DNA of 64,000 bases, taken from positions 124,001-188,000 of the forward strand of contig JAEYKI010000015.1 of the NCBI GenBank assembly GCA_023408315.1. The letters run 5' to 3'. Below are positions 32,023-39,487 of the stretch, piece after piece. The position numbers and the translations under genes were made by a program. The DNA is from Bacillota bacterium (lineage in GTDB: Bacteria; Bacillota; Clostridia; Christensenellales; Christensenellaceae). Numbering within the stretch: position 1 is the stretch's first letter; every line of letters begins with the position of its first letter. The notes under the pieces were generated by a model. That model made no database searches and was not told where the DNA came from. It was given only the letters and a program-made list of their open reading frames with translations.

Positions 32023-33159
32023 ATGCCGATATACAAATCAACCGGTAAACGGGACGGCTTGCAGAAATACAATGTGCGTGTAAACTATATGTCCGACAGC
32101 GGTAAACCAAAGCAATTAACGCGCACGGTCTACGGACTGGACGCTGCAAAAGAAATGGAACGCCGATTGGAGCATGATTTTAAGGTTAAAGACGAAACAC
32201 CCATTAAGAAAATGACGGTCAAGCAGTTATTTGACGAATACATTAAATTTAAACAGTATGAGGTGCGGGAAACAACGCTTGACAAGACAACCAGGATTTT
32301 AAGATGTCATATACTCCCCATGCTTGCCGATATAAGCATTGAAAAATTGTCAGCTAAAATCCTTCAAGAGTGGAAAATATCACTTGAAGAGCAGGGGTTG
32401 GGTCTTAAAACAAAGAAAAATATCTTTGGCGAGTTGCGGACAATGCTTAATTATGCCATTAGAATGGAGTACCTCTCTAAGAATCCTTTAAAAAAGGTCG
32501 GCAATTTCAAAGGTGAATTGGCAGCCAAACAGGAAATCAGTTTTTACACGCCAGAAGAATTCAGAAAGTTTATCAACGTTGCCAAGCAAAAAGCTATGGA
32601 GAAGCAAGCGAAAAATCATGATTTATTTGAATGGCACTATTATGTATTCTTTTGCATCGCTTTTTACACGGGGCTGCGGAAAGGCGAAATCCACGCCTTG
32701 CGTTGGAATGACATTAGCAATGGTTATTTAAGTGTAAAGCGCAGTATAACCCAGAAGCTGCACCACAAGGATATTGAAACACCGCCAAAAAACAAATCGT
32801 CTATTAGAACGCTGCAATTACCTAAGCCGCTAATTGACATTCTGGACGAACATAAAAAGCGTCAACAGCAGTTAGCTGATTTTACGGATGACAGCCGCAT
32901 TTTAGGCGATAGACTCTCGCTGAGAGATACTTCAATTCAGAATCGAAACATTTTGTACGCTTCTCTCGCGGGCGTTAAGCGAATACGCATACACGACTTC
33001 CGACACTCTCACGCCTCGCTGCTTGCCAATATGGGCATCAATATTCAAGAGATTGCAAGAAGGCTAGGGCACGCAAAAATTGAAATGACGTGGAATACAT
33101 ATTCGCATCTATATCCGAAAGAAGAAGAAAAGGCCATGGCGGTGCTAAATGCGGTATAG
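32023..33159 (+). CDS. int: Tyrosine recombinase/integrase, Tn916 Int-like
   Basis: A 378-residue integrase. Residues 1-55 resemble the AP2-like arm-binding domain (YNVRVNYMSDSGKPKQLTRTV), then a SAM-like core-binding domain (about 65-160), then the catalytic domain: Arg in FYTGLRKGEIHALRW near 214, HDFRHSHASLLANMG, RRLGHAKIEMTWNTYSHLYP with His and the nucleophilic Tyr near 357. It starts at ATG 32023 behind GGAGGTGG. Its gene ends 154 bp from attR, the usual place for a gene that directs site-specific integration into the tRNA 3' end. Putative arm sites lie near both element ends. Confidence 0.94.
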   Translation: MPIYKSTGKRDGLQKYNVRVNYMSDSGKPKQLTRTVYGLDAAKEMERRLEHDFKVKDETPIKKMTVKQLFDEYIKFKQYEVRETTLDKTTRILRCHILPMLADISIEKLSAKILQEWKISLEEQGLGLKTKKNIFGELRTMLNYAIRMEYLSKNPLKKVGNFKGELAAKQEISFYTPEEFRKFINVAKQKAMEKQAKNHDLFEWHYYVFFCIAFYTGLRKGEIHALRWNDISNGYLSVKRSITQKLHHKDIETPPKNKSSIRTLQLPKPLIDILDEHKKRQQQLADFTDDSRILGDRLSLRDTSIQNRNILYASLAGVKRIRIHDFRHSHASLLANMGINIQEIARRLGHAKIEMTWNTYSHLYPKEEEKAMAVLNAV

Positions 33160-33165
33160 AATTCC

Positions 33166-33188
33166 TACACGATTTTTGCACGATTAAG
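33166..33188 (+). repeat. Right arm-type integrase repeat
   Basis: TACACGATTTTTGCACGATTAAG, differing by one base from the copy at 23800-23822. It begins 7 bp after the integrase stop codon. Confidence 0.7.
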
Positions 33189-33284
33189 TCAGAAACCAAT
33201 ATTTAAGGGTTGAAAAATATAGATTCAAAGCGGGACGGAAAACGGCATAAATAAAGGCTTTTCGGGGCTGTTTGATACAAAAAA

Positions 33285-33323
33285 GAGACAGCTTGAAACA
33301 GTAAAAATGCTTCCAGCTGTCTC
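33285..33323. repeat. Inverted repeat straddling the right attachment core
   Basis: GAGACAGCT (33285-33293) is the exact complement of AGCTGTCTC inside attR (33315-33323), with 21 bp between. It may be a second core-type integrase site or a hairpin. Only one arm is in the tRNA-derived core, so the other was brought by the element. Confidence 0.5.
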
Positions 33324-33329
33324 CACCAC
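33313..33329 (+). repeat. attR, 17-bp core copy
   Basis: Identical to 23731-23747. It reproduces the tRNA-Val 3' end without the rest of the tRNA and is followed directly by the original tRNA terminator. Confidence 0.9.
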
Positions 33330-33331
33330 CC

Positions 33332-33365
33332 AAAAGCGCCTGTTTAGTGTAAAACAAGCGCTTTT
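33332..33365 (+). terminator. Original host terminator of tRNA-Val, displaced by insertion
   Basis: AAAAGCGC and TGTTT pair with AAACA and GCGCTTTT around TAGTGTA-type loop sequence, followed by ATTATT. It starts 2 bp after attR, so before insertion it lay just downstream of the tRNA. Confidence 0.75.
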
Positions 33366-33396
33366 ATTATTTTGACCGCATTTGAATGGGTTTGTT

Positions 33397-34665
33397 TCAC
33401 AACACAACGCGTAAGGTAAATATGCCGTTCTCTGCCGTGAACTGGCAGTTTCCATTTAGCTTTTTGGTCATATATTGAATGCTTTGCGTACCCAGGCCAT
33501 GCCCGGCATCATTGGTAACCGGCAGGCCGTCTATAAATATGGGGGCGTTAGCATAGGCATTATGCATGGATAGCAGCAGCTTTCCGTTTTTCATACTTAA
33601 TCTAAGACCAATTGTTCTTTTATCTTCTTCTAGCCCGGTTACGGCGTTTATCGCATTTTCCAGCCCGTTGGACAAAATGGATGTGAGCTTAAGATCAGAA
33701 CAAGGCAGCTTGGCGGGTATTGCAACAGAGGCATCAAACAGGATGCCTTTGTCTGCCATTTTGCTCTCATAAGAGCATAAAATCATATTGACTATTTCGT
33801 TTTCGCAATATTTGCGAACAACTGTCTGGGCGGTGACTTCAATAATCGCCTGAACATAACTCTGCACTTTTTTATAATCTTTATTTTCAATCATGATGGA
33901 AACGTTGCTCAAAAAATGCCGCATATCGTGCCTGATCAGCGAGATTTCGTATTTGGAACGTTTGATTTCCTCAATTTCTTTTATAGAATGCGCTGTTTGT
34001 ATCTCTATCAGTTTTTTTTGCTGTTCTGCTGCGCATTTTTCCTCATATTCCCTGAAATATATCACACAGAAAAGCATGTACGCTATGCACAGCATAAACG
34101 GGAGAAATTCAAGAATTATTTGTGAGCCATTATAAAGCAGCCTGGTGTAAACGGTCGCGATATAGTCAAAAAGATAATAGCCAATGGGCAGAATCCCAAA
34201 GATCAATAATGTTTTTGTGGATTTGGCTAATATTACGTGCAAGGGCTCTGCCACATACCGGACAATGATATACCAGATGGGTACTGTAATGGCGATTCTG
34301 GCTGCGTACGCGACCCAAAGCTCATTGCTGGCCGAAAACACGGCCAGACCAACCCATTTGCCAACCTGGCAGCACAGGTATGCCGAAAAAATGGCGAACA
34401 GGCTGGGGAACAATTTTTGCTTAAAGCAAAACATAAACAACAGCAGCACGGGCAGGTGAGTCATCAGAGGGTAAAGCATTTCCGCATACTTTATGCCATA
34501 GGAAAAATTAATAAAGAGTTGTAATCCAAAATCCGCTGCGCTAAACAAACACAATATCAGGTTATTTTTTTTTGTGAACTCTATGTTGGCAAATGCGGCG
34601 GAAACGTAAACGCCAAAGAACAGCAGTGTACCGTAATTAAGAATGGTCAGAGCGGTTTGCAGCAT
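33397..34665 (-). CDS. AgrC-like sensor histidine kinase (GHKL)
   Basis: A 422-residue membrane kinase with about six N-terminal helices (residues 1-205), a coiled linker EEIKRSKYEISL, the phosphorylation region IRHDMRHFLSNV and a GHKL ATPase domain with SNGLENAINAV and GHGLGTQSIQYM. This is the layout of AgrC/VirS peptide sensors. It is the second gene of a minus-strand operon, 14 bp behind the LytTR regulator gene. No AgrB protease or AgrD-like propeptide gene is apparent within several kilobases, so the signal may be encoded elsewhere or may not be a cyclic peptide. Confidence 0.9.
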   Translation of the reverse strand: MLQTALTILNYGTLLFFGVYVSAAFANIEFTKKNNLILCLFSAADFGLQLFINFSYGIKYAEMLYPLMTHLPVLLLFMFCFKQKLFPSLFAIFSAYLCCQVGKWVGLAVFSASNELWVAYAARIAITVPIWYIIVRYVAEPLHVILAKSTKTLLIFGILPIGYYLFDYIATVYTRLLYNGSQIILEFLPFMLCIAYMLFCVIYFREYEEKCAAEQQKKLIEIQTAHSIKEIEEIKRSKYEISLIRHDMRHFLSNVSIMIENKDYKKVQSYVQAIIEVTAQTVVRKYCENEIVNMILCSYESKMADKGILFDASVAIPAKLPCSDLKLTSILSNGLENAINAVTGLEEDKRTIGLRLSMKNGKLLLSMHNAYANAPIFIDGLPVTNDAGHGLGTQSIQYMTKKLNGNCQFTAENGIFTLRVVL

Positions 34666-34679
34666 ACATGAAACCCTCC

Positions 34680-35393
34680 TTAATCACCAAACATAAACGA
34701 AAAATATGCGTCTTGAAAAGCTTTTCCCGCTCCCCTGGCAATGGGAATGCGAAGGCCTGACTTCATAGTAATTTCACCGGAATTAAAAGAATGAACATTG
34801 CGTATGGAAACGATATAGCTTCGGTGGCACTTAAAAAAGCCTTCCTGCGTTAACAATCTGTTTTCAAAACTGTAAAGAGGCTCGGTAATAATAAGCGGCT
34901 GGCCTGCTTTCAGGAAAAACGCCACATTCTTGTTTTGCGCCTCTATATATTCAATATCGCGAAGATAAATTTTGTGATAGCCATAGGCGCTTTTGAGCAG
35001 CAAATTTTTGGGCTCCTCCTTAAGCGCAACTACGCATTCGCCCAGAATTTCAGACAGTTGTTCATACTCCACCGGTTTTAAGATATATCCACTGGCTTTC
35101 ACGGAGTAGGATTCCAGAGCAAATTCGGGTGACGAGGTAAGAAAAACAATTTTTACTGTTTTATCCAGCTCCCTAATTTCGCGCGCCGTGTCCATACCGT
35201 TTAAAAGGGGCATCATAATATCCAGAAAGATCACGTCCGTTTTTAAAGAACGAATACTTTCTATCAGGGAATCTCCATTATCAAAACAATTTGTCTGAAC
35301 GGGAATGCCCCAAGCGGCCGACCATTGTTCTATCATCCGCTTTGTATTTTCGAGGCATTGCATTTCGTCGTCACATACGGCCAGCCGGATCAT
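34680..35393 (-). CDS. LytTR-family response regulator (AgrA-like)
   Basis: A 237-residue regulator: receiver with acidic DDE near residue 8, phospho-acceptor in VIFLDIMMPLLNGMD and lysine in YILKPVEY, then a LytTR DNA-binding domain (about 130-237) with IEYIEAQNKNVAFFL and FFKCHRSYIVSIRNV. It is paired with the downstream AgrC-like kinase. LytTR proteins bind two direct repeats next to weak promoters; the divergent gene at 35583 has a consensus -10 without a recognisable -35 and a matching repeat, and may be its target. Confidence 0.92.
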   Translation of the reverse strand: MIRLAVCDDEMQCLENTKRMIEQWSAAWGIPVQTNCFDNGDSLIESIRSLKTDVIFLDIMMPLLNGMDTAREIRELDKTVKIVFLTSSPEFALESYSVKASGYILKPVEYEQLSEILGECVVALKEEPKNLLLKSAYGYHKIYLRDIEYIEAQNKNVAFFLKAGQPLIITEPLYSFENRLLTQEGFFKCHRSYIVSIRNVHSFNSGEITMKSGLRIPIARGAGKAFQDAYFSFMFGD

Positions 35394-35491
35394 GTATTGC
35401 CCCTTTCCTTTAGTACATACTGTTTATTTTATTTTATCAGTCGGGCTTGTTATTATCAATTATACTTGGCAGCATTTCACACCCTAAATTC

Positions 35492-35538
35492 GACGTTTCG
35501 CGCCAAATTTCGTATAAACGCTTTTACGTTGATATAAT
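35492..35538 (+). promoter_or_regulatory. Activator-type promoter with a LytTR-like repeat
   Basis: TATAAT at 35533-35538 has no -35 match at 17 bp. TACGTTGAT (35525-35533) fits the LytTR half-site, and a weaker copy, GACGTTTCG, lies at 35492-35500, about three helical turns upstream. This suggests control of the membrane protein gene by the divergent regulator. Confidence 0.4.
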
Positions 35539-35582
35539 TTGTAAAGGCTTATTTATTTTATAATAATTAGGAGGAACATTTA

Positions 35583-35990
35583 ATGAATGCACCGGGTAAA
35601 GGACTTTTAAAGGTTGTTAGTATTCTGTTCATCATTTTTGGTGCAATTGCTACGATTGTATCTTTGTTTGCCACAATTGGTTTGGCAGCGATAACGGCTT
35701 ATGTTGGAGATTTGGGAATTATTTTGTCTATATCTACGATTGTAATGCTGATAGCGAGCGTTTTGGAGCTTGTTTTGGGAATCGCCGGGCTTAAAAAATG
35801 CAATGATCCTGCAAAGGCCAGCTTTTTTGTCACCTCGGGCATTGCCCTTTGCGTACTTACATTGGCCGGCCTGATTTTAAGCATTGCCAGCAGCGCTTTC
35901 TCGGTAACCGGCGTGATTGGCTTTATACTGCCGGTTCTCTTTATTGTTGGCGGAATTATGAACAAAAAGGCAGCGGGTGTTAAGGCCTGA
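35583..35990 (+). CDS. Small four-helix membrane protein, unknown function
   Basis: A 135-residue very hydrophobic protein with four predicted helices at about residues 9-35, 45-68, 82-104 and 108-126, and a short charged loop with GLKKCNDPAKAS between helices 2 and 3. It resembles the many four-helix hypothetical proteins of Clostridia that repeat a VSILFIIFGAIATIVSL-type opening. GGAGGAAC lies 6 bp upstream. It is divergent from the Agr-like regulatory pair, and its promoter suggests control by that system. Confidence 0.75.
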   Translation: MNAPGKGLLKVVSILFIIFGAIATIVSLFATIGLAAITAYVGDLGIILSISTIVMLIASVLELVLGIAGLKKCNDPAKASFFVTSGIALCVLTLAGLILSIASSAFSVTGVIGFILPVLFIVGGIMNKKAAGVKA

Positions 35991-36111
35991 ATAAACAACT
36001 GAGGAGGCATAAAAAGCACGCTGAAACAATGAAATGCAAAATATATTGTTTCTGGTTATGCATTCCTATAATGTTCCGGACAGTTTGATTGATGTGGAGG
36101 CTACTGCGGAT

Positions 36112-36140
36112 GCAAGGGCGCCCTGTATGGGTGCCCTTGC
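36112..36140 (+). terminator. GC-rich hairpin downstream of the membrane protein gene
   Basis: GCAAGGGCGCCC and GGGTGCCCTTGC (12 bp, one G-T) around TGTAT. There is no T tract (GTTATTGTAT follows), so termination would be weak. It lies 121 bp behind the gene. Confidence 0.5.
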
Positions 36141-36215
36141 GTTATTGTATACGGAATATTTCTTGCCGGCCGCGCAAGGCATAAACAGACAGATTAGAAT
36201 GAGGGGGTTCGTTTC

Positions 36216-36263
36216 GTGAAAAAAAGGCTGCTTACGCTGCTGATAGCGGCGGTTATAATGTGA
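36216..36263 (+). pseudogene. Signal-peptide remnant
   Basis: GTG 36216 preceded by GAGGGGG encodes MKKRLLTLLIAAVIM and then TGA. Such a start belongs to exported proteins, yet the frame stops after 15 codons and no continuation is recognisable in other frames before 36349. It is probably the head of a deleted gene. The surrounding 380 bp (35991-36372) show only this and the hairpin at 36112. Confidence 0.35.
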
Positions 36264-36372
36264 CGATTGGGACGAGTTTTTTGTTTAATAACGTTATGTT
36301 TGCATAAGCGCAATTGACGCATGCTGGCATTGTGAGTATGATTCTATAATGGGATTATATAAGGAGGATAAA

Positions 36373-36573
36373 ATGGACGGACAAAACAGAGCGCATATTA
36401 AGGTGGGGTGCCTGGTGGATATTGTTTTAAAAAAAGATCAGGGTACGGGTCAACTCACCAGGGGGCATGTTAAAAGGATTCTTACAAACAGCAGTTTCCA
36501 TCCGCACGGCATTAAGGTAATGCTTGCAGAAGGAGATGCCGTGGGCCGGGTTCAAGCAATAATTGATGAATAA
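36373..36573 (+). CDS. ywbE: YwbE family protein
   Basis: A 66-residue protein matching YwbE along its whole length: NGQNR-like MDGQNRAHIKVGCLVDIVLK, then KDQGTGQLTRGHVKRILTNS, then FHPHGIKVML and VGRVQAIIDE. The start is ATG 36373 with AAGGAGG 6 bp upstream rather than the earlier in-frame ATG at 36349. The family is common in Firmicutes and has a KOW/SH3-like beta-barrel character. Its role is not established. Confidence 0.9.
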   Translation: MDGQNRAHIKVGCLVDIVLKKDQGTGQLTRGHVKRILTNSSFHPHGIKVMLAEGDAVGRVQAIIDE

Positions 36574-36862
36574 GTGAGGAAATAATTGGCGGTACTCTCT
36601 GCCGGGAATATCTGCAAATAAAAAGGCCAGGGCTTCTTTTCAAGAGGCCCATTATGGTATGAAAACGTATCTTTATATCCAATAATTGGAATTTGTATAA
36701 ATACATGTATTCACTGGGCGTTCACAAAAAGAGAGCATTGTGAAGGTTATCTGAATTTTAATGGAGAGGTATTAAAGATTGTAATGAGTTTACGATAAGC
36801 AAGATGGGGGACGCCCCGGAATTGCAGATGCGCATTTAAGCAAATAAAAAAGGAGAGAGTGT

Positions 36863-37660
36863 ATGCAAATATCGTCTTATTACAACACGCTGTTTACCCA
36901 GGTTTCTTCGTTGTATGGCAGTACATACGGCAGCGGAAGCCAGGTTTCTTCTGCAAGCAGCGGAACGGGTTCTTCCGGCGGCACTGACCAGGTGGACTTA
37001 AGTGAGGATTACTTGAGTTTTCAGAGTTTTCTGGACAAAGTGAAGAACGGCACAGTCACGGATGACGATTTAACAAAAATGCAGGAACAAATGAACGCCT
37101 CTTCTCAGATGCCCCCGCCACCGCCGCCCATGCAAATGACAGGCGCCGGAGAGGGAGAAGAAACGGACACCATTGGCAGTTTTCTGGACAAAGTGAAAAA
37201 CGGTACGGTAACAACGGACGACCTTACGAATCTGCAGGCTGTTCTTGCAAACATGGGCAGCTCCAATACGGACACCGTTTCTTCATCAGACAGCGGACAG
37301 CTTACTTTTGAAAGCTTCCTGGATAAAGTAAAGGACGGCACTGTTACGGAAGACGACCTGACTGAAATGCAAAGCCTTCTTGAAGAGATGGATGAAAATG
37401 CCGGGAATGTTCAGAACCGGCCTCCCATGCCTCCGCCACCCATGGGCATGATGGGATTTGGAGACAACAGCGAGAGCACGGATGAGAGCGAAAGTTCTTC
37501 GGACAGTACGGACAGCCTGACCCTGCAGAGTTTTCTGGATAAAATAAAGGACGGCACCGTAACAGACGACGATCTTACCGAAATGCAGAGTTTGCTTACA
37601 AACTGGCTGGACAGTGATTCCTTTGAAAACCCGGCATACGCGCAGTCCTATACTCTTTGA
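36863..37660 (+). CDS. Acidic repeat protein with four SFLDKxKxGTVTxDDLT units
   Basis: A 265-residue protein, starting behind AAGGAGAGAG. It has four copies of a motif of about 25 residues (SFLDKVKNGTVTDDDLTKMQ and variants at about residues 54, 105, 152 and 222) separated by Ser/Gly-rich and Pro/Met-rich linkers (MPPPPPPMQM, PPMPPPPMGMMGF). There is no signal peptide. The N-terminus MQISSYYNTLFTQVSS and the segment TDQVDLSED resemble those of small flagellum- or export-associated proteins, and a related TDQVDL segment occurs in the protein at 41521. The repeats look like single EF-hand-sized helix-turn-helix units but lack the DxDxDG loop. Function unknown. Confidence 0.75.
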   Translation: MQISSYYNTLFTQVSSLYGSTYGSGSQVSSASSGTGSSGGTDQVDLSEDYLSFQSFLDKVKNGTVTDDDLTKMQEQMNASSQMPPPPPPMQMTGAGEGEETDTIGSFLDKVKNGTVTTDDLTNLQAVLANMGSSNTDTVSSSDSGQLTFESFLDKVKDGTVTEDDLTEMQSLLEEMDENAGNVQNRPPMPPPPMGMMGFGDNSESTDESESSSDSTDSLTLQSFLDKIKDGTVTDDDLTEMQSLLTNWLDSDSFENPAYAQSYTL

Positions 37661-37691
37661 TCGAAGCACCACCAAGAGCAATTTGATGCGG

Positions 37692-37730
37692 GCATCTTCA
37701 AACCATAGGTTGAAGATGCTTTTGCTTTTT
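37692..37730 (+). terminator. Intrinsic terminator after the repeat protein
   Basis: GCATCTTCAA pairs with TTGAAGATGC (10 bp) around ACCATAGG-type loop, followed by TTTTGCTTTTT. Confidence 0.88.
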
Positions 37731-37806
37731 AAAGAGGAAAAATATCTGTGCCGCGCAATTTTATGTTATAATAAAATTCAATCTGTTTATTTAAAGGAAA
37801 AGAAAC

Positions 37807-38115
37807 ATGAAAAAGAAATTTGCGTTTTTACTGATGGGCGGTCATTATGACCCGTCACTGCACCAAGCACAATTTGAAACGGAGAAACAGGTCTCGTATG
37901 TGTATACCGTGCAGAACTATGAACAGGCAATTAAAAAGGTAGCTGAACTGGATGAACAGGGCTTTGGAGCGATTGAGCTTTGCGGCGCGTTTGGCCAGGA
38001 AAAGGCAAAGGAACTGGCGGAAATCACCGGCAACCGTATTGCCTTTGGGTATGTGGTGCATGATGCCGAAATGGACGAACTGATTCAGAATTTTTTTGTA
38101 AATAAGCCTATTTGA
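37807..38115 (+). CDS. DUF6506 family protein
   Basis: A 102-residue cytoplasmic protein. It begins MKKKFAFLLMGGHYDPSLHQ, contains the segment VQNYEQAIKKVAELDEQGFGAIELCGAFG, and ends with IAFGYVVHDAEMDELIQ. The conserved IELCGAFG and the ferredoxin-like alternation of strands and helices match the uncharacterised DUF6506 family. It precedes the Nramp gene by 26 bp and may share its transcript. No catalytic role can be assigned. Confidence 0.75.
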   Translation: MKKKFAFLLMGGHYDPSLHQAQFETEKQVSYVYTVQNYEQAIKKVAELDEQGFGAIELCGAFGQEKAKELAEITGNRIAFGYVVHDAEMDELIQNFFVNKPI

Positions 38116-38141
38116 TCCAGTTTTTTCCGGAGGGCTATATT

Positions 38142-39386
38142 ATGAAGCTGTTTGGCGGTGTGCACAAGCCAAAACTTACCGCAATAGATTTTTTTCGGTA
38201 TATTGGGCCGGGAATGCTGGTTACCGTGGGGTTCATAGATCCGGGCAACTGGGCTTCAAACATTGCCGCAGGTTCTTCTTACGGGTACCTTCTTTTGTGG
38301 ATGGTTACGCTTTCCACCGCCATGCTCATCATGCTGCAGCACAACGCGGCGCATTTGGGCATTGTAACGGGCAAATGCCTTTCAGAGGCGGCTACAGAGG
38401 CGCTGCGGCCCAAAATTAAGAATACCGTTTTGGGCAGCGCCATGGTTGCCGCGGTGTCCACCGCCCTTGCGGAGATTATGGGCGGGGCCATTGCCCTCAA
38501 CATGCTTCTGGGGCTTCCCATCAAAATTGGCGCGCTGATTGTTCTTGCGGCGGTGCTCTGGATGCAGTTTACCAATTCCTACAAGAAAATAGAAAAGATC
38601 ATTATTGCGTTTGTTTCCGTTATTGGCATATCTTTTATATTCGAACTTACGCTTGTGCAGATAGACTGGGGCGCGGCCGCGTCCGGCTGGCTCACGCCTT
38701 CTTTTCCGCCGGGCTCCATGCCCATTATCATGAGTGTGCTGGGAGCGGTTGTTATGCCGCACAACCTGTTTTTGCATTCGGAAGTCATCCAAAGCCGCCA
38801 GTGGAACCTGCAGGATGAAAAGGTGATGAAGCGGCAACTGAAGTACGAATTTGCAGATACGCTATTTTCCATGATCGTGGGCTGGGCCATTAACAGCGCC
38901 ATGATATTAATGGCGGCAGCAACGTTTTTTCAAAGCGGAGCAGAGGTGAGCGAGCTGGGCCAGGCGCAGGTGCTTTTAAACCCCCTGCTGGGTGACGGGG
39001 CTTCCATTGTATTCGCGTTTGCGCTGCTGTTTGCCGGGCTTTCTTCCAGCATAACAGCGGGCATGGCGGGGGGGAGCATATTTGCGGGCATGTTTGGGGA
39101 ACCCTATGATATTTCTGATTCGCACACCCGCACAGGCGTGCTGATCACCATGCTCTCCGCCCTGGGCGTCATCTTTTTGATCACATCCCCATTTGAGGGC
39201 CTTGTATATTCGCAAATGCTTTTGAGCATTCAGCTTCCCATTACTATTTTCCTTTTGATCTATCTCACGTCTTCCAAAAAAGTAATGGGAAAATTCGCCA
39301 ATACCAAAATAGACAAGACGCTGCTTTGGGCCATTGGCGCGGTGGTTACTTTGCTTAACATTATGCTTTTAGCCAGTTATCTTTAA
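38142..39386 (+). CDS. Nramp family divalent metal transporter (Mn2+/Fe2+)
   Basis: A 414-residue proton-coupled importer with about 11 helices. The helix 1 metal site is DPGNWASN, and the helix 6 site is VVMPHNLFLHSEVIQSR, in which Met is the soft metal ligand that selects transition metals over calcium. The start is ATG 38142, preceded by CGGAGGG; the frame extends upstream but without a ribosome site. It lies behind a DUF6506 gene and before a MarR-type regulator. A P-type metal-exporting ATPase lies 3 kb away, so this region concerns metal balance. Mn2+ or Fe2+ uptake is the family expectation. Confidence 0.92.
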   Translation: MKLFGGVHKPKLTAIDFFRYIGPGMLVTVGFIDPGNWASNIAAGSSYGYLLLWMVTLSTAMLIMLQHNAAHLGIVTGKCLSEAATEALRPKIKNTVLGSAMVAAVSTALAEIMGGAIALNMLLGLPIKIGALIVLAAVLWMQFTNSYKKIEKIIIAFVSVIGISFIFELTLVQIDWGAAASGWLTPSFPPGSMPIIMSVLGAVVMPHNLFLHSEVIQSRQWNLQDEKVMKRQLKYEFADTLFSMIVGWAINSAMILMAAATFFQSGAEVSELGQAQVLLNPLLGDGASIVFAFALLFAGLSSSITAGMAGGSIFAGMFGEPYDISDSHTRTGVLITMLSALGVIFLITSPFEGLVYSQMLLSIQLPITIFLLIYLTSSKKVMGKFANTKIDKTLLWAIGAVVTLLNIMLLASYL

Positions 39387-39428
39387 AACTTTATTGTATT
39401 GTATAGTATAATATTTGCTTAATAAAAC

Positions 39429-39460
39429 AATTGCAATTTGCAATTATTTTATGATACAAT
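39429..39460 (+). promoter_or_regulatory. MarR-type operator overlapping a promoter
   Basis: AATTGCAATTTGCAATT (39429-39445) is a perfect palindrome around a central T. TTGCAA inside it (39431-39436) serves as a -35 with TACAAT (39455-39460) 18 bp downstream, so the bound regulator would repress its own gene. Confidence 0.6.
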
Positions 39461-39487
39461 TATTTTTGTACGGAGGTGTTATTTTAC

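Larger units (their letters stand above)
23731..33329. mobile_element. Integrative (probably mobilizable) element in tRNA-Val with CRESS-type Rep and origin
   Basis: A 9.6 kb element bounded by 17-bp direct repeats derived from the tRNA 3' end. From left to right: methylase/nuclease plus specificity genes on the minus strand; then on the plus strand a structured leader, leader peptide, HTH-like protein, conserved small protein, rolling-circle origin hairpin, Rep/relaxase, FtsK/TcpA-like ATPase, small winged-helix protein and tyrosine integrase at the right end. No type IV secretion genes, VirB4 or lytic transglycosylase are present, so it cannot build its own transfer channel. The layout fits integrative mobilizable elements that use a Rep-type relaxase with a TcpA-type coupling protein. 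Codon use is more AT-rich than the flanking chromosome. Confidence 0.88.

Noticed and set aside
36034..36219. 61-residue frame downstream of the four-helix protein
   Set aside because: It runs through a strong hairpin, has no ribosome site and no similarity; more likely non-coding.
36863..37660. Tandem DNA repeat or CRISPR-like array in the repeat-protein gene
   Set aside because: The four units are similar as protein but diverged as DNA and irregularly spaced; they are coding repeats.
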